A stretch of 64,000 nucleotides of DNA, taken from Bretschneidera sinensis. Lineage: Eukaryota; Streptophyta; Magnoliopsida; Brassicales; Akaniaceae. Position 1 is the first letter of the stretch. Each line of letters starts with the position of its first letter. The notes below the pieces were generated by a model that saw only the letters and a list, made by a program, of their open reading frames with translations, did not search any database and was not told where the DNA came from. The DNA lies in the NCBI GenBank assembly GCA_023935145.1, contig CM043698.1:147119625-147183624 (forward strand), given 5' to 3'. Below, in pieces: positions 10,633 through 20,900 of this stretch. A program made the translations under genes and the position numbers.

Positions 10633-11954
10633 TGATGAGAGAAAAATATTGCATATGTTGGCCACTTAATTTACATTTGTTAGCTTAGGAATTTGTTACT
10701 TTGAGTTGTTTTCGTTGTTTTTCAGGTTTACAAGCACTGGGAAAGGAGTTTCACTAAAATTGCCAAAATCGCCTTACAGATCAGTCATTTTTGTGGATTT
10801 TACTGTATTGATTCCGGAAGAACCAGGAGATGAGCCATATATTCTTGGAAAGATCCGGAAGTCTATTTTCTGAAGGATTTTACTGCTTGCAAAAATGATT
10901 TTTCTAGAGAAAGTTATGGCCATTTTAGTAAACAAGGGTCAAGCTGAAGATGTCTAGTGCGCTCGATCGCACCAGACTTGCGATCGATCGCAAATGCGCA
11001 CTCGCACATCCCACATCGGTTAAAAATACTCTATGCGCCAATGTGTGCTCGAGCACACCAGAGTGCGATCGATCGCACTCGGGCAGTATCCCACATCGAT
11101 TTTGAAACCCTTTGTGCTCCGGGACTCCCCCTTTATAAACACCATTTGACCTCATCATTCAGTGTACAATTCCTGAGCCACTTTGGTGTTTACCGGTGGA
11201 CTTCTGCCAGCATTTTGGTGGATCCCGAAGGCATTGCTACCACGAGGGGAAGCGCCGCCCGTCAGCGAGTTGAATTTCTCCCATGTAAAGTTTTTTATTT
11301 ATTTTTTTATATTCAATTGTTTTAGTTTAAATGTTTAGCACTTTTTATTATAGCTTTATAGATATGAGTGGCTAGACTCTTCAGCTAAGGTTGAAGATGA
11401 AGCCCCACCGTTGTTTGGCGTAGTAGTTCAGATTTGCTTGTACAAATCTGACAATTTTTAGTATAAATGTTCTGTCAATTATTTGAGTTAATCTTATAAT
11501 TGATTGAGTTTAAATTGTCTGTTGGATTTTCTTTGTGTTTCATCTGATGGATACATTGAATGCTTTTTGATTAAATTGGATTCCCTTTGTGATTTGTTAA
11601 GAGCGGATACATCGGGTGCTTTTGGTTTAGTTGGGATATTCTTTGTTTTTTGTCTTATAGTTGGATTCATTGAATGTTTTGATAGGCTATATTTTTAGAA
11701 CATGTATGCTTAACTTCGGTGGGGTGGATTCGGAAACCTTAGTGCTTTTTATTATTAGTTTTAAAATCAATTTAATTTAGTTTTAATTATTTTTGCAAAT
11801 TATCATTCAAAATTCGGAACTAGGTTAAGATAGAGTTAATTTAGATTGAAAATATACTTTCACAACGCAATTCCCTGTGGATTCGACCTCGCACTTGCAC
11901 AACGCTATACTGCAAATGACTCGTGCGCTTGCGAGTAAATTAAAACTCACAACA
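10633..11954 (+). repeat. Athila-type 5' LTR
   Basis: Starts TGATGAGAG and ends CTCACAACA. It carries a block of nested palindromes (GCGATCGATCGC and related GCGCTCGATCGC, about 10960-11075) and a TATA box (TATAAA, 11134-11139). A 122-codon ORF in it (10957-11325) recurs in the other LTR only because LTRs are duplicates. Confidence 0.92.
11134..11139 (+). promoter_or_regulatory. TATA box of the Athila-type LTR
   Basis: TATAAA in CCCCCTTTATAAACACC; the right LTR has TATATAAA at 15598-15605. Confidence 0.65.
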
Positions 11955-11960
11955 AGTTTT

Positions 11961-11978
11961 TGGCGCCGTTACTGGGGA
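11961..11978 (+). other. Primer-binding site (tRNA-Asp type)
   Basis: TGGCGCCGTTACTGGGGA, six bases after the LTR end, differs at two positions from the Athila consensus TGGCGCCGTTGCCGGGGA, complementary to tRNA-Asp. Confidence 0.85.
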
Positions 11979-12048
11979 GTTGTTTGGTTTGTGAAAATTT
12001 TTGGTCTAAAATGATTTTATTTTTCTACTAGTTAGTTATCTTTTTGTT

Positions 12049-12109
<61 letters not shown>
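12049..12109 (+). repeat. (AT)n microsatellite
   Basis: About 30 uninterrupted AT units between the primer-binding site and the gag remnant. Confidence 0.97.
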
Positions 12110-12110
<1 letters not shown>

Positions 12111-12111
<1 letters not shown>

Positions 12112-12660
12112 TGTGGATGAATCCAGCACCGGTTTCACAGTCTTTAGAGGACGCCCTCAAGGATTCCATTAAAATGACCGGCCCGTCCCTCAATGCTGCC
12201 AACACTTTCAATGTTGAAAGGTGTTCCATCTGTGCTAGTCCCATGCATCTAGCACAGAATTGCCCATCAATGCCGGCTTGTGCCGAGTATCCTATGGAAC
12301 AAATGAATGCTTTCAATGACTGTTGTTGGCAATCAAATGGCTCTTGCTCCGAAACATACAATCCAGGGTGGTGGGACCACTCTAATTTTTTATGGGAGCA
12401 GAACCAACTGATGAATCAGGGAGGAGCCCCTTACCATGCTCACAATCAATACACTACCGAATTTCCTCCACCAATTCCAAGTTATAGTCACTCAGCTTAT
12501 CCAGCACCATCACCCGCTTACCAAGCTCCCATTCAAGCACCAACGTCGGTTTCGCAGTCATTGGAGGACGCTCTCAATGATTTCATGAAAACGACTAGCC
12601 AATCTATGAGTGAAGTGATGAGTGCAACAATAGAAAAACCAAGCGATTGCCACACTAGAG
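12111..12660 (+). pseudogene. Athila-type gag C-terminal remnant
   Basis: Only the C-terminal part of Gag is left: a tract with VSQSLEDAL, a CCHC knuckle (CSICASPMHLAQNC), the Athila landmark TYNPGW followed by WEQNQ, and a Pro/Tyr/Ser-rich stretch. The VSQSLEDAL-type segment occurs twice (about 12135 and 12553), showing an internal duplication. The N-terminal capsid region is absent, replaced by the AT microsatellite. A frameshift near 12657 separates it from the following frame. Confidence 0.85.
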
Positions 12661-13830
12661 AGTCAAATTGATCAAATCGCAAGTTACGTGGGTGAAGGAG
12701 AGGAAGAAACGTTCCCCAATCAAACTGAGCCTAACCTAAAGGAACAGTTTGCGGTGGAAAATTCTTCAACTCCAATGCATTGGCAGGAACAAGTGCAATC
12801 AACTGTCCTATACTTGTCTGGGAGACAAGTGGACAATCAAGTGGAAGAGAACCCTGCTACGCACCAAGGGCAAGAGAGTGGCAACAATGAGAAGAGAGAT
12901 GCTGAGCCATCTACAGCCACTCGTATTATTAAGGATCTCTCTAGGTCGTTTTTACCTAAAGCGCCTTACCCTGAGAGACTACAAGTGCCCAAGAAAGAAG
13001 GGAAGTCTGGGGACATTATGGAGGCATGCTTTGCTCAGTTTGAAGAGGATTTGGATTTAGATAAGTTACTTGAGCAAGCAAATACTATCGTGGAGTCTGC
13101 TCCTCGGGAGAGTAGTAGGACAGAGGAGACTATGGATGAATCCTGTATTGAGGATCCCTTGGAGGCATGCTTTGCTCACTTTGGAGAGGACTTGGGCTTA
13201 GATAAGTTACTCGATGAAGTAAATGTCATTTTGGAGTCTGATCCTCGAGAAAGCAATGAGAAGGAGGAGACCACCGCACCTGAAACCCCCAAGAAGGAAC
13301 TTAAGCCTTTACCAGAAAATATTAAGTATAAGCTCCTAGGTTTAACCGATAGTTTGCTTGTGATTATACCTTTCGATTTGGGTGATGCTCTAGAGGAGAA
13401 ATTATTGGACGTCTTAAGAGAGCATCAGGAAACTATAGGCTGGACTATTGAGGATGTCAAAGGAATCAACCCCTCGTTGGTGATACAAACGATACAGTTG
13501 GAGGATAATGCCAAGCCATCGAGGGAGCCACAAAGAAGGGTCAACCCTGCTTTGCAAGAGGTTGTGAGGGTAGAAGATATTAAGCTGTTAGAGGCAGGGA
13601 TCATTTATCCCATCTCTGATAGCAAATGGGTGAGCCAGATTCCAGTCGTGCCCAAACGTGCTGAATTTACGATAGTAAATAAAGACAACGAGTTGGTTCC
13701 AACTCGAGTGCAGTCAAGATGGAGAACGTGTCTAGACTACCGTAAATTGAATGCTGCCACTAGACTTGATCATTTTAAATTCTCATTTATTGATCAGATG
13801 GTGGAGAACTTAGTTGGGCATGTTTACTAA
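12661..13830 (+). pseudogene. Athila-type pol remnant: pre-RT region and first part of RT
   Basis: An open frame of about 380 codons. It holds an acidic tract, a twofold repeat (13018-13275), and then the start of an Athila reverse transcriptase: IGWTIEDVKGI, EPQRRVNPA, AGIIYPISDSKWVS, LDYRKLNAATR and FIDQMVENLVGH. The sequence stops just where the catalytic palm would begin (no YxDD box). No D-S/T-G protease motif is present between gag and RT. An unrelated non-coding tail joins at about 13830. It cannot encode an active enzyme, although the frame itself is intact. Confidence 0.88.
13018..13275 (+). repeat. 141-bp in-frame tandem duplication in Athila-type pol
   Basis: Two units (13018-13158 and 13159-13275) encode related 47-residue blocks beginning MEACFAQFEEDL and LEACFAHFGEDL. 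The period of 141 bp keeps the frame. Confidence 0.88.
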
Positions 13831-15095
13831 TGTTGGGTCTGGCTGAAGACGTTAAACTTAGCACTCATGGGAGGCACCCCACAGCTTATCTTTTCTTTTG
13901 TTTATTTATTATTTCGCATTTTTATGATTAATGTTTGTTTCCAGTATTTTTTGTTTTCCAGTTTTTATTTTTCAGGGACAAAGCGTACTTCAGTTCAAGT
14001 TTGGGGGTATGCTATGAGCCATACCAGTCCAGATAGTTCTCCATATCTCAGGTCAGCTCTTTCCATATTAGTCACACATTGGGGTCAATGTGTAATTTAA
14101 GTTTGGGGGTATGGGAGACACATCACACACTTTGTCCTAATTTGTTGTCTTTTCGTCATAGAGATAAATGCATGCTCATGTTATTGTGAAATTTTGGTTG
14201 ATCTAAACATTTTCTGTGATGTGATGTCATTGGTGAGCTTAACATTTTGAACACATGATCTGGTGATAAATTTTTAAAATTTAGTTACTTACTTTAGGCA
14301 TTTTGAGAATTTACATGTTTGATCCAATCTAACACGAGCACATTAGCACAAATTATGTGAGGTATGACATGTGATTTTAATGTGTATTTTTCCTTATCTT
14401 AACTGAAACTAGATGACTTGTTAAATGAACTCTTGGGCATAGGAAAATATTAAAAAAAATTAAATTAAATATCAATAAACTTTTCGCTGTGTAACTGGAC
14501 CTCTTGCCTCAGTAAGCAGTGAGTGTTCACGTCAAAAGGTGAAATTTTGCTTGGTAATATTAAGGTCCGTTTAATTTCGTAGCCTTTTTGACTCGAGTTA
14601 GTAAGTCCTTAGGGGTGTCTTTACACCTAATGCCCTAAAACCACCTGGTTTGGGAGTCATTGACTCAACACTCGCTACATAGGTCAATTAGAAAGCTTAA
14701 GGGAACTAAACATAGCCGTGCCTTATTAAAAAAAAAAAATACCATGCCTTTTTCGTTCATTTTGATGGGAAATTTGGTGGATCTTGAGACATGGAGACCT
14801 TACACATTGGAGTTATTTGGAAGCTTCATTTTTATATGCTAATTCACTTTACACAGTGTCAGACTTGTGATGCCTTAACCTGCCTTTTGTAAGTAATCAG
14901 ATTTTAACATTTCTATTCATTGCGAAGATGGGTTGATCTTTTTAAGCTTGCTCATGAATGAATATCATGGTGATGTGTGTTCCTTAAATTTTTGGATACC
15001 ATGAATACTGAACTTATCTTTATAATCTTTGTTGTTCATTTAGTTTTTTATTTTGTTTTGCTAAGGGACTAGCAAAATGTAAGTTTGGGGGTGTT
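13831..15095 (+). other. Athila-type 3' non-coding region with repeated polypurine motif
   Basis: Non-coding tail typical of Athila elements. The motif AAGTTTGGGGGT occurs three times (13997-14008, 14099-14110 and 15081-15092). The last abuts the 3' LTR and is the likely plus-strand primer tract. I see no env-like ORF. Confidence 0.75.
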
Positions 15096-16421
15096 TGATG
15101 AGAGAAAAATATTGCATATGTTGGCCACTTAATTTACATTTGTTAGCTTAGGAATTTATTACTTTGAGTTGTTTTCGTTGTTTTTCAGGTTTACAAGCAC
15201 TGGGAAAGGAGTTTCACTAAAATTGCCAAAATCGCCTTACAGATCAGTCATTTTTGTGGATTTTACTGTATTGATTCCGGAAGAACCAGGAGATGAGCCA
15301 TATATGCTTGGAAAGATCCGGAAGTCTATTTTCTGAGGGATTTTATGGCTTGCAAAAATGATTTTTCTAGAGAAAGTTATGGCCATTTTATTAAACAAGG
15401 GTCAAGCTGAAGATGTCTAGTGCGCTCGATCGCACCAGACTTGCGATCGATCGCAAATGCACACTCGCACATCCCACATCGGTTAAAAATTCTCTGTAGT
15501 GCGCCAATGTGCGCTCGAGCGCACCAGAGTGCGATCGATCGCACTCGGGCAGTATCCCACATCGATTTTGAAACCCATTGTGCTCCGGGACTCCCCCTAT
15601 ATAAACACCATTTGACCTCATCATTCAGTGTACAATTCCTGAGCCACTTTGGTGTTTACCGGTGGACTTCTGCCAGCATTTTGGTGGATCCCGAAGGCAT
15701 TGCTACCACGAGAGGAAGCGCCGCCCGTCAGCGAGTGGAATTTCTCCCATGTAAAGTTTTTTATTTATTTTTTTTATATTCAATTGTTTTAGTTTAAATG
15801 TTTAGCACTTTTTATTATAGCTTTATAGATATGAGTGGCTAGACTCTTCAGCTAAGATTGAAGATGAAGCCCCGCCGTTGTTTGGCGTAGTAGTTCAGAT
15901 TTGCTTGTACAAATCTGACAATTTTTAGTATAAATATTCTGTCAATTATTTGAGTTAATCTTATAATTGATTGAGTTTAAATTGTCTGTTGGATTTTCTT
16001 TGTGTTTCATCTGATGGATACATTGAATGCTTTTCGATTAAATTGGATTCCCTTTATGATTTGTTAAGAGCGGATATATCAGGTACTTTTGGTTTAGTTG
16101 AGATATTCTTTGTTTTTTGTCTTATAGTTGGATTCATTGAATGTTTTGATAGGCTATATTTTTAGAACATGTATGCTTAACTTCGGTGGGGTGGATTCGG
16201 AAACCTTAGTGCTTTTTATTATTAGTTTTAAAATCAATTTAATTTAGTTTTAATTTGTTTTGCAAATTATCATTCAAAATTCGGAACTAGGTTAAGATAG
16301 AGTTAATTTAGATTGAAAATATACTTTCACAACGCAATTCCCTGTGGATTCGACCTCGCACTTGCACAACACTATACTGCAAATGACTCGTGCGCTTGCG
16401 AGTAAATTAAAACTCACAACA
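15096..16421 (+). repeat. Athila-type 3' LTR
   Basis: Near-identical copy of 10633-11954 with a few substitutions and small indels (for example an extra GTAG near 15498). Ends CACAACA before the duplicated ATCCT (16422-16426). TATA box TATATAAA at 15598-15605. Confidence 0.92.
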
Positions 16422-16426
16422 ATCCT

Positions 16427-18611
16427 CATTTAAGCAAACCGTTGCCCTCGATGATCGTCCGGTATTAGCCAAAGATATCCAAAATCTTAATTTTCAAAAT
16501 AACTTCACCAATCAAAATCTTCATACGACTTCAAACCAGCTCAACTCTATTGCCACCTCCATAGACTCCATCGATGAAAAAGTATGTGTTTCCACTCCAA
16601 AACTTCCTGGGAGGGAATTCCCCCCCAATCATTCAGAAGCCTCATTCACATTTATCTCAACCTATTTTTACGCCCATAAATATTGAACAAAAAAATTTGA
16701 TTAGACTTGATGATTCTGATGATATATTAAAATCAATAAATGATAGATTAAGAGGATTATCCCTTGCACCAGAAGGACCCTCGAATAATATCAATGTCAT
16801 AGAAAAAGATATTGTCAATGAAATTAAAGAATCGTATGGTATCAATAAAATATATCGAAGAAATCATTATAAGAATGCCCTATTACCAAAAACTAGGAAT
16901 TACTACCCTCGGCTAGCTCTTCCTGATTTACAATTTGAAGAAAGATCCTCTGCTACCCAAGCAAGATATGATGATAGCACAATATATGAATGGAATATTG
17001 ATGGAGCTAGTGAGCATATGATCATCAATACCTTTCAAGAAATGACTATGGCAGCCACTGCCTATAGAACACGTAGTAATAACACAGATAAAAATATAAC
17101 TCTTGCCATAATTGCTAGGTTTACGGGAACCCTCAAAGGATGGTGGGATAACTACCTTACTAAACAAAACCAAAATGAAATTACTGAAGCAACAATATAA
17201 GTAAATACCACCCAAACAGTCCAAAACCCACAAACCAGAGAAACAGTATCTAGAATAGTACCTGTAAACCAAGAAAATGCATTTGAGACTCTGATATATG
17301 CTATCACCAAACACTTTATTGGAGACCCTAATAAGTTTGCTGCAAGATCCTCTGAAATACTTATAAATCTAACATGCCCTACTTTGCAAGACTTTAGATG
17401 GTATAAAGATGTCTTTCTTGCTAAGGTATTTACAAGATAAAATAGTAATAACGCTTATTGGAAAAAAAATTTCATATTTGGACTTCCAAAATTATCTGCT
17501 GAAAAGGTCAAACAAAGGATCAGAGGTCTAAATGGCGGATCTGTTCCTTATGACCATGTCTCTTATGGAGAGATCATCGGCTACATAAACTATGAAGGTC
17601 TATCAATATGTAATGACCTTAAGCTTAAATCAAAAATGAAGTCAGAACTAAAACAAAGCAGAAAAGAATTAGGATCATTTTGTAGTCAATATGGCTATGA
17701 AACACCCTAAGAGCTACATCAGCTGAAAATAAAAGAAAACAAAAGATTTTCAAAAAACATAAATATAAGAATATAAAAAACATAAAAGATCTCCCCCTCC
17801 TCATAAAACCCAAAAACCTAATTTTAGAAAAACTAGAAAATTCCAAGCTACTTCAAAAGCCAGTTTCGAGTGTGGAAGACTTGGACATTGGGCAAAGAAA
17901 TGTAAAGTCAAACAAAAAATTAATGAATTAGATGTTGAAGAATCTCTAAAGCAACAGTTAACTAAAGTAATGATTAATGACTCTCAGACAGAAGAATAAT
18001 ATTCTTCCTCTAAAAATGAAGAGCTCATTTACACAATACAAGAAAGTACTGATTCAGAAGAATCCATTGATTCACAATGTGATTGTGAAGATGGACTTTG
18101 CTTCTGTAAATCTATCAATATGATCACCTCTCAAAAAGAATTTCTTTTAGATATAATAGATAAAATTGATGATCCTATGATCAAAAAGGATTACTTAATG
18201 AAACTAAGAGATATTATTCAAGAAGAAAATAAGATTTTAACTCCACCTGAGCCCTATAATCTTTCAAAAAAAATTGAAAACAGTTTTCAAAAACCCAAAA
18301 TAGCTACCACACAAGATTTACAAATGGAAATTAATATTATGAAAGATCAAATAAAAGAAATTCAAAAAGATACAATTGATTTAAAAGCAAAAATGATTAA
18401 TTTAGAAATTAATAATCTTAAAGAATCGATCTCTTCACAAATCAACAAAGAAGTCCCAAAAGAAGCCCTTGTGACTTCTAATCTTACGAATTTAATAAGT
18501 ATAAATGATGGATCAAAAGATCATGCTAATTTAATAAATATAAATGATGAATCAAAAGATGGTTTTGTTAATCTAATAGAAAAAAATGAATTATCAAAAA
18601 TGGTATATTAA
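16427..18611 (+). pseudogene. EPRV-2 MP linker, coat protein, zinc knuckle and coiled-coil region
   Basis: It resumes the viral polyprotein after the Athila-type insertion. The frame shifts by one base at a run of seven C (16620-16626). The capsid domain follows (about 16990-17690; landmarks MTMAATAYRTRS, LKGWWDNYL, WYKDVFLAKVF). In-frame stops lie near 17198-17200, 17440 and 17710. A zinc knuckle is seen at 17862-17903 (ECGRLGHWAKKC), but its first Cys is Ser here; EPRV-3 has Cys. A second Cys-rich motif (CDCEDGLCFC, ~18080) follows, then a Lys/Glu/Ile-rich stretch (18120-18611) with coiled-coil character. In caulimovirids this part forms the virion shell and packages RNA. Confidence 0.82.
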
Positions 18612-19678
18612 AATTTCTATTGTTATTAACAAAAAAATATCATATTAATACTACCATCTTAGTAGATTCTGGTGCAAACCAGAACTGTATTAAAGAATGC
18701 CTTATTCCTACAAAGTATTATGAAAAAACTACAGAAAGGCTAAATACAGCTAGTGGTTCAAAACTAAATGTAGAATACAAAATTACAAATTCCCATGTAT
18801 GTAATGATGGATACTGTTTAAAAACTCATTTTATTCTTGTAAAAAATATACATCAAAATATCATTTTAGGAGCGCCTTTCCTAACCCAAATTTATCCCTT
18901 CAAGGTTAGTCATTTAGGAATAGAAACCAACATCTTAGGGCAAACTTTATTTTTCCCCTTCCTACAACCTGTAGAGACAAGAGAATTAAATTTATTACAA
19001 ACAAATAGTTTATGCAGGCAAATAAATTTAATACAAAATAAACAAGCTCATATAAACTTTCTCAAATAAGAAATAAATTATCAAAAAATATAACAACAAC
19101 TTAAACAACCTCAAATTCAATATCAGACAACAGAATTGGAAGAATTATTCAAAAAAGAAATATGTGTTGACCTCCATAATGCTTTTTGGGAACGAAGAAA
19201 GCATATAGTCTCTTTACCATATGTGCCAGATTTTGATGAGAAAAATATTTCATCCAAATCACAACCTATACAGATGAATCAAGAATTATTGAATTATTAC
19301 CAAGAAGAAATAAAAGTTTTATTAAATAAAAAATTAATTAGACCAAGCAAGTCTCATTGGAGCTGTTCTGCATTTTATGTTCAGAAACAAACTGAGCTAG
19401 AAAGAGGAGCTCCCAGACTAGTCATTAATTATAAACCTTTAAACAAAGTTTTGCAATGGATTAGATATCTCATACCTAATAAAAAAGATCTTCTCAATAG
19501 ATTACATGACTACTATTTTCTCAAAATTTGATTTAAAATCAAGATTTTGGCAAATTCAAATAAATGAAGCAGATAAATATAATACTGCTTTTAATGTCCT
19601 ATTTGGCCATTATGAGTGGAATTTTATGCCCTTTGGGCTTAAAAATGCTCCTTCTGAATTTCAGAACATCATTAATAA
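18612..19678 (+). pseudogene. EPRV-2 aspartic protease and N-terminal half of RT
   Basis: Pepsin-type retroviral protease motif VDSGAN (D-S-G-A at 18665-18676) with the flap and a downstream LGAPF segment, then a spacer with stops (19067-19069 and about 19090). RT fingers and palm follow (LIRPSKSHWSCSAFYV, PRLVINYKPLN, FSKFDLKSRFWQIQI, FMPFGLKNAPSEFQ). There is a frame change near 19515. Copia-2 cuts the RT at 19678, about a dozen codons before the YIDD motif, which is found on the far side at 25244-25255. The protease cleaves the polyprotein and RT copies pregenomic RNA in the viral family; this copy is dead. Confidence 0.88.
19674..19678 (+). other. Copia-2 left target-site duplication (AATAA)
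   Basis: AATAA on the left against AATGA on the right (25205-25209): a 5-bp duplication with one substitution. Removing the element with one copy restores a normally spaced RT segment. Confidence 0.75.
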
Positions 19679-20640
19679 TGTTGGTATTTGTCTAAGGTTT
19701 AAGCATGGTTCAAACATAGTTACGGTTTGAACAGGTCCAAGTATGGTTCAAAGATGGTTAAAGTCTAAACCAAAGGTGGAGGATCAAAGTTCAGCAAGTT
19801 AGAAGGCTGCACACATGTGTGTGCATCATTTTGGAGCAAGGGAAGGCCATGCGCACTAGTGTGCGCACTTCTACACATAAGCAGAAGGGTGTTGTGTGAA
19901 GGGGACAGCAACTTGGAGCTGCAGCACTAGAACCTGGCAGGAATAGCACAAGGGACATAAACTTGAAGCTGTAACGCCGGTTCCTCAGCGCTGCAGCGCT
20001 GGCCGGCACACATGGACAACATGCTTTAGCCTTCTCTTAGGTGCGTGAATTAAAGGTTAAAACGCACAGCACCACTTAGGATTGATAAAGGGCTATGGTT
20101 AAGTGGTCATCAAGATCTAAGGGTGGAGAATGACTCACAAGAATGTCCAAGAAGTGGATGGCTATAAAAGGGGTTCCCTAGCCTCATTTTTCACATGTGA
20201 GAAGAATCATTTGTTGTGACATTGTGTGAGATCAAATGTAATACAAGAGAGAATTGTGTTAGAGTTCAAAGACACAAAACACAAGAGGGACTCATTGTAG
20301 AAAGGCTGGTTGTAAGGAAGAGAGGGTAGTATAGAATTGATAGAAAGCTTTGTAATAGGTCTATCACTTTCTAGTTCTCTTCTAGGTTCCTTCAAGAACT
20401 TGAGGTTTCTTGGAGACGGTTGCTGAATTGTAAAGAACCATTGATTTAGTGCAGAGAGTTCGGAGGAACTCATGGGGGCGTAGGCACATTGCTGAACCTC
20501 GATAACAAATTGCTTGTCTTCTTTCTTTCTTTGATTTTCTGTTCTTGTGTTCGATTGCTGAAGTTCTTTCTACAAGTCATTCTAGACTTGGGTGTTTGGA
20601 AGATCACCACCTGGGCATCTTGTCAAGGTGATTTCCAACA
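19679..20640 (+). repeat. Copia-2 5' LTR
   Basis: TGTTGG...CCAACA, with TATA box at 20163-20169 (TATAAAA). Near-identical to 24244-25204. Confidence 0.94.
20163..20169 (+). promoter_or_regulatory. TATA box, copia-2 5' LTR
   Basis: TATAAAA in ATGGCTATAAAAGGGGTTCC, the family LTR promoter context. Confidence 0.68.
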
Positions 20641-20641
20641 G

Positions 20642-20653
20642 TGGTATCAGAGC
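20642..20653 (+). other. Copia-2 primer-binding site (tRNA-iMet)
   Basis: TGGTATCAGAGC one base after the LTR. A degenerate second copy (AGAATCAGAGC) follows about 21 bp downstream, parallel to the clean duplication in copia-3. Confidence 0.9.
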
Positions 20654-20900
20654 TTTGAATAGTAGAATCAGAGCTGCACAGCAGGTTATCGAAGCAAGAA
20701 GTAGAAGGTACGGAGCCAAGACTCCAAGAATCAAAGATTATACTTCTTGGGTGATTCAAGAACGGTGTAAAGATCAAGATCCGGTCGTGTTCTTGAAAGT
20801 TGATTCAAGAACGGTGTTAAGATCCATCTTCGGTCTGTGTTCTTGAGGTTGAAGAAAGTATTTGTGGGTAGTGCATAAATCGGGGATCTTGTCTGCAAAG

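Larger units (their letters stand above)
10633..16421 (+). mobile_element. Athila-type Ty3/gypsy element, internally deleted, complete ends
   Basis: LTRs of 1,322 and 1,326 bp, a tRNA-Asp-type primer-binding site, a gag remnant, the start of RT and an AAGTTTGGGGGT polypurine tract, flanked by a perfect 5-bp duplication. The coding part matches the Athila lineage (TYNPGW near the zinc knuckle; KPSREPQRR, GIIYPISDSKWVS and LDYRKLNAATR in RT). Protease, most of RT, RNase H and integrase are missing, so it is non-autonomous and must have been copied with proteins from a relative. The two LTRs look nearly identical, so the insertion is fairly young compared with the host viral sequence. Confidence 0.93.

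Noticed and set aside
10957..11325. 122-codon ORF in the Athila-type LTR, repeated at 15420-15797
   Set aside because: Its recurrence is explained by LTR duplication; it spans palindromes and the TATA box and has no recognisable domain.
12047..12361. Minus-strand ORF ending in Ile-Tyr repeats
   Set aside because: Translation of the (AT)n microsatellite and antisense of gag.
20641..20670. tRNA-like text at the primer-binding sites
   Set aside because: Only the tRNA-complementary 12-18 bases are present; no tRNA cloverleaf was recognised anywhere in the window.
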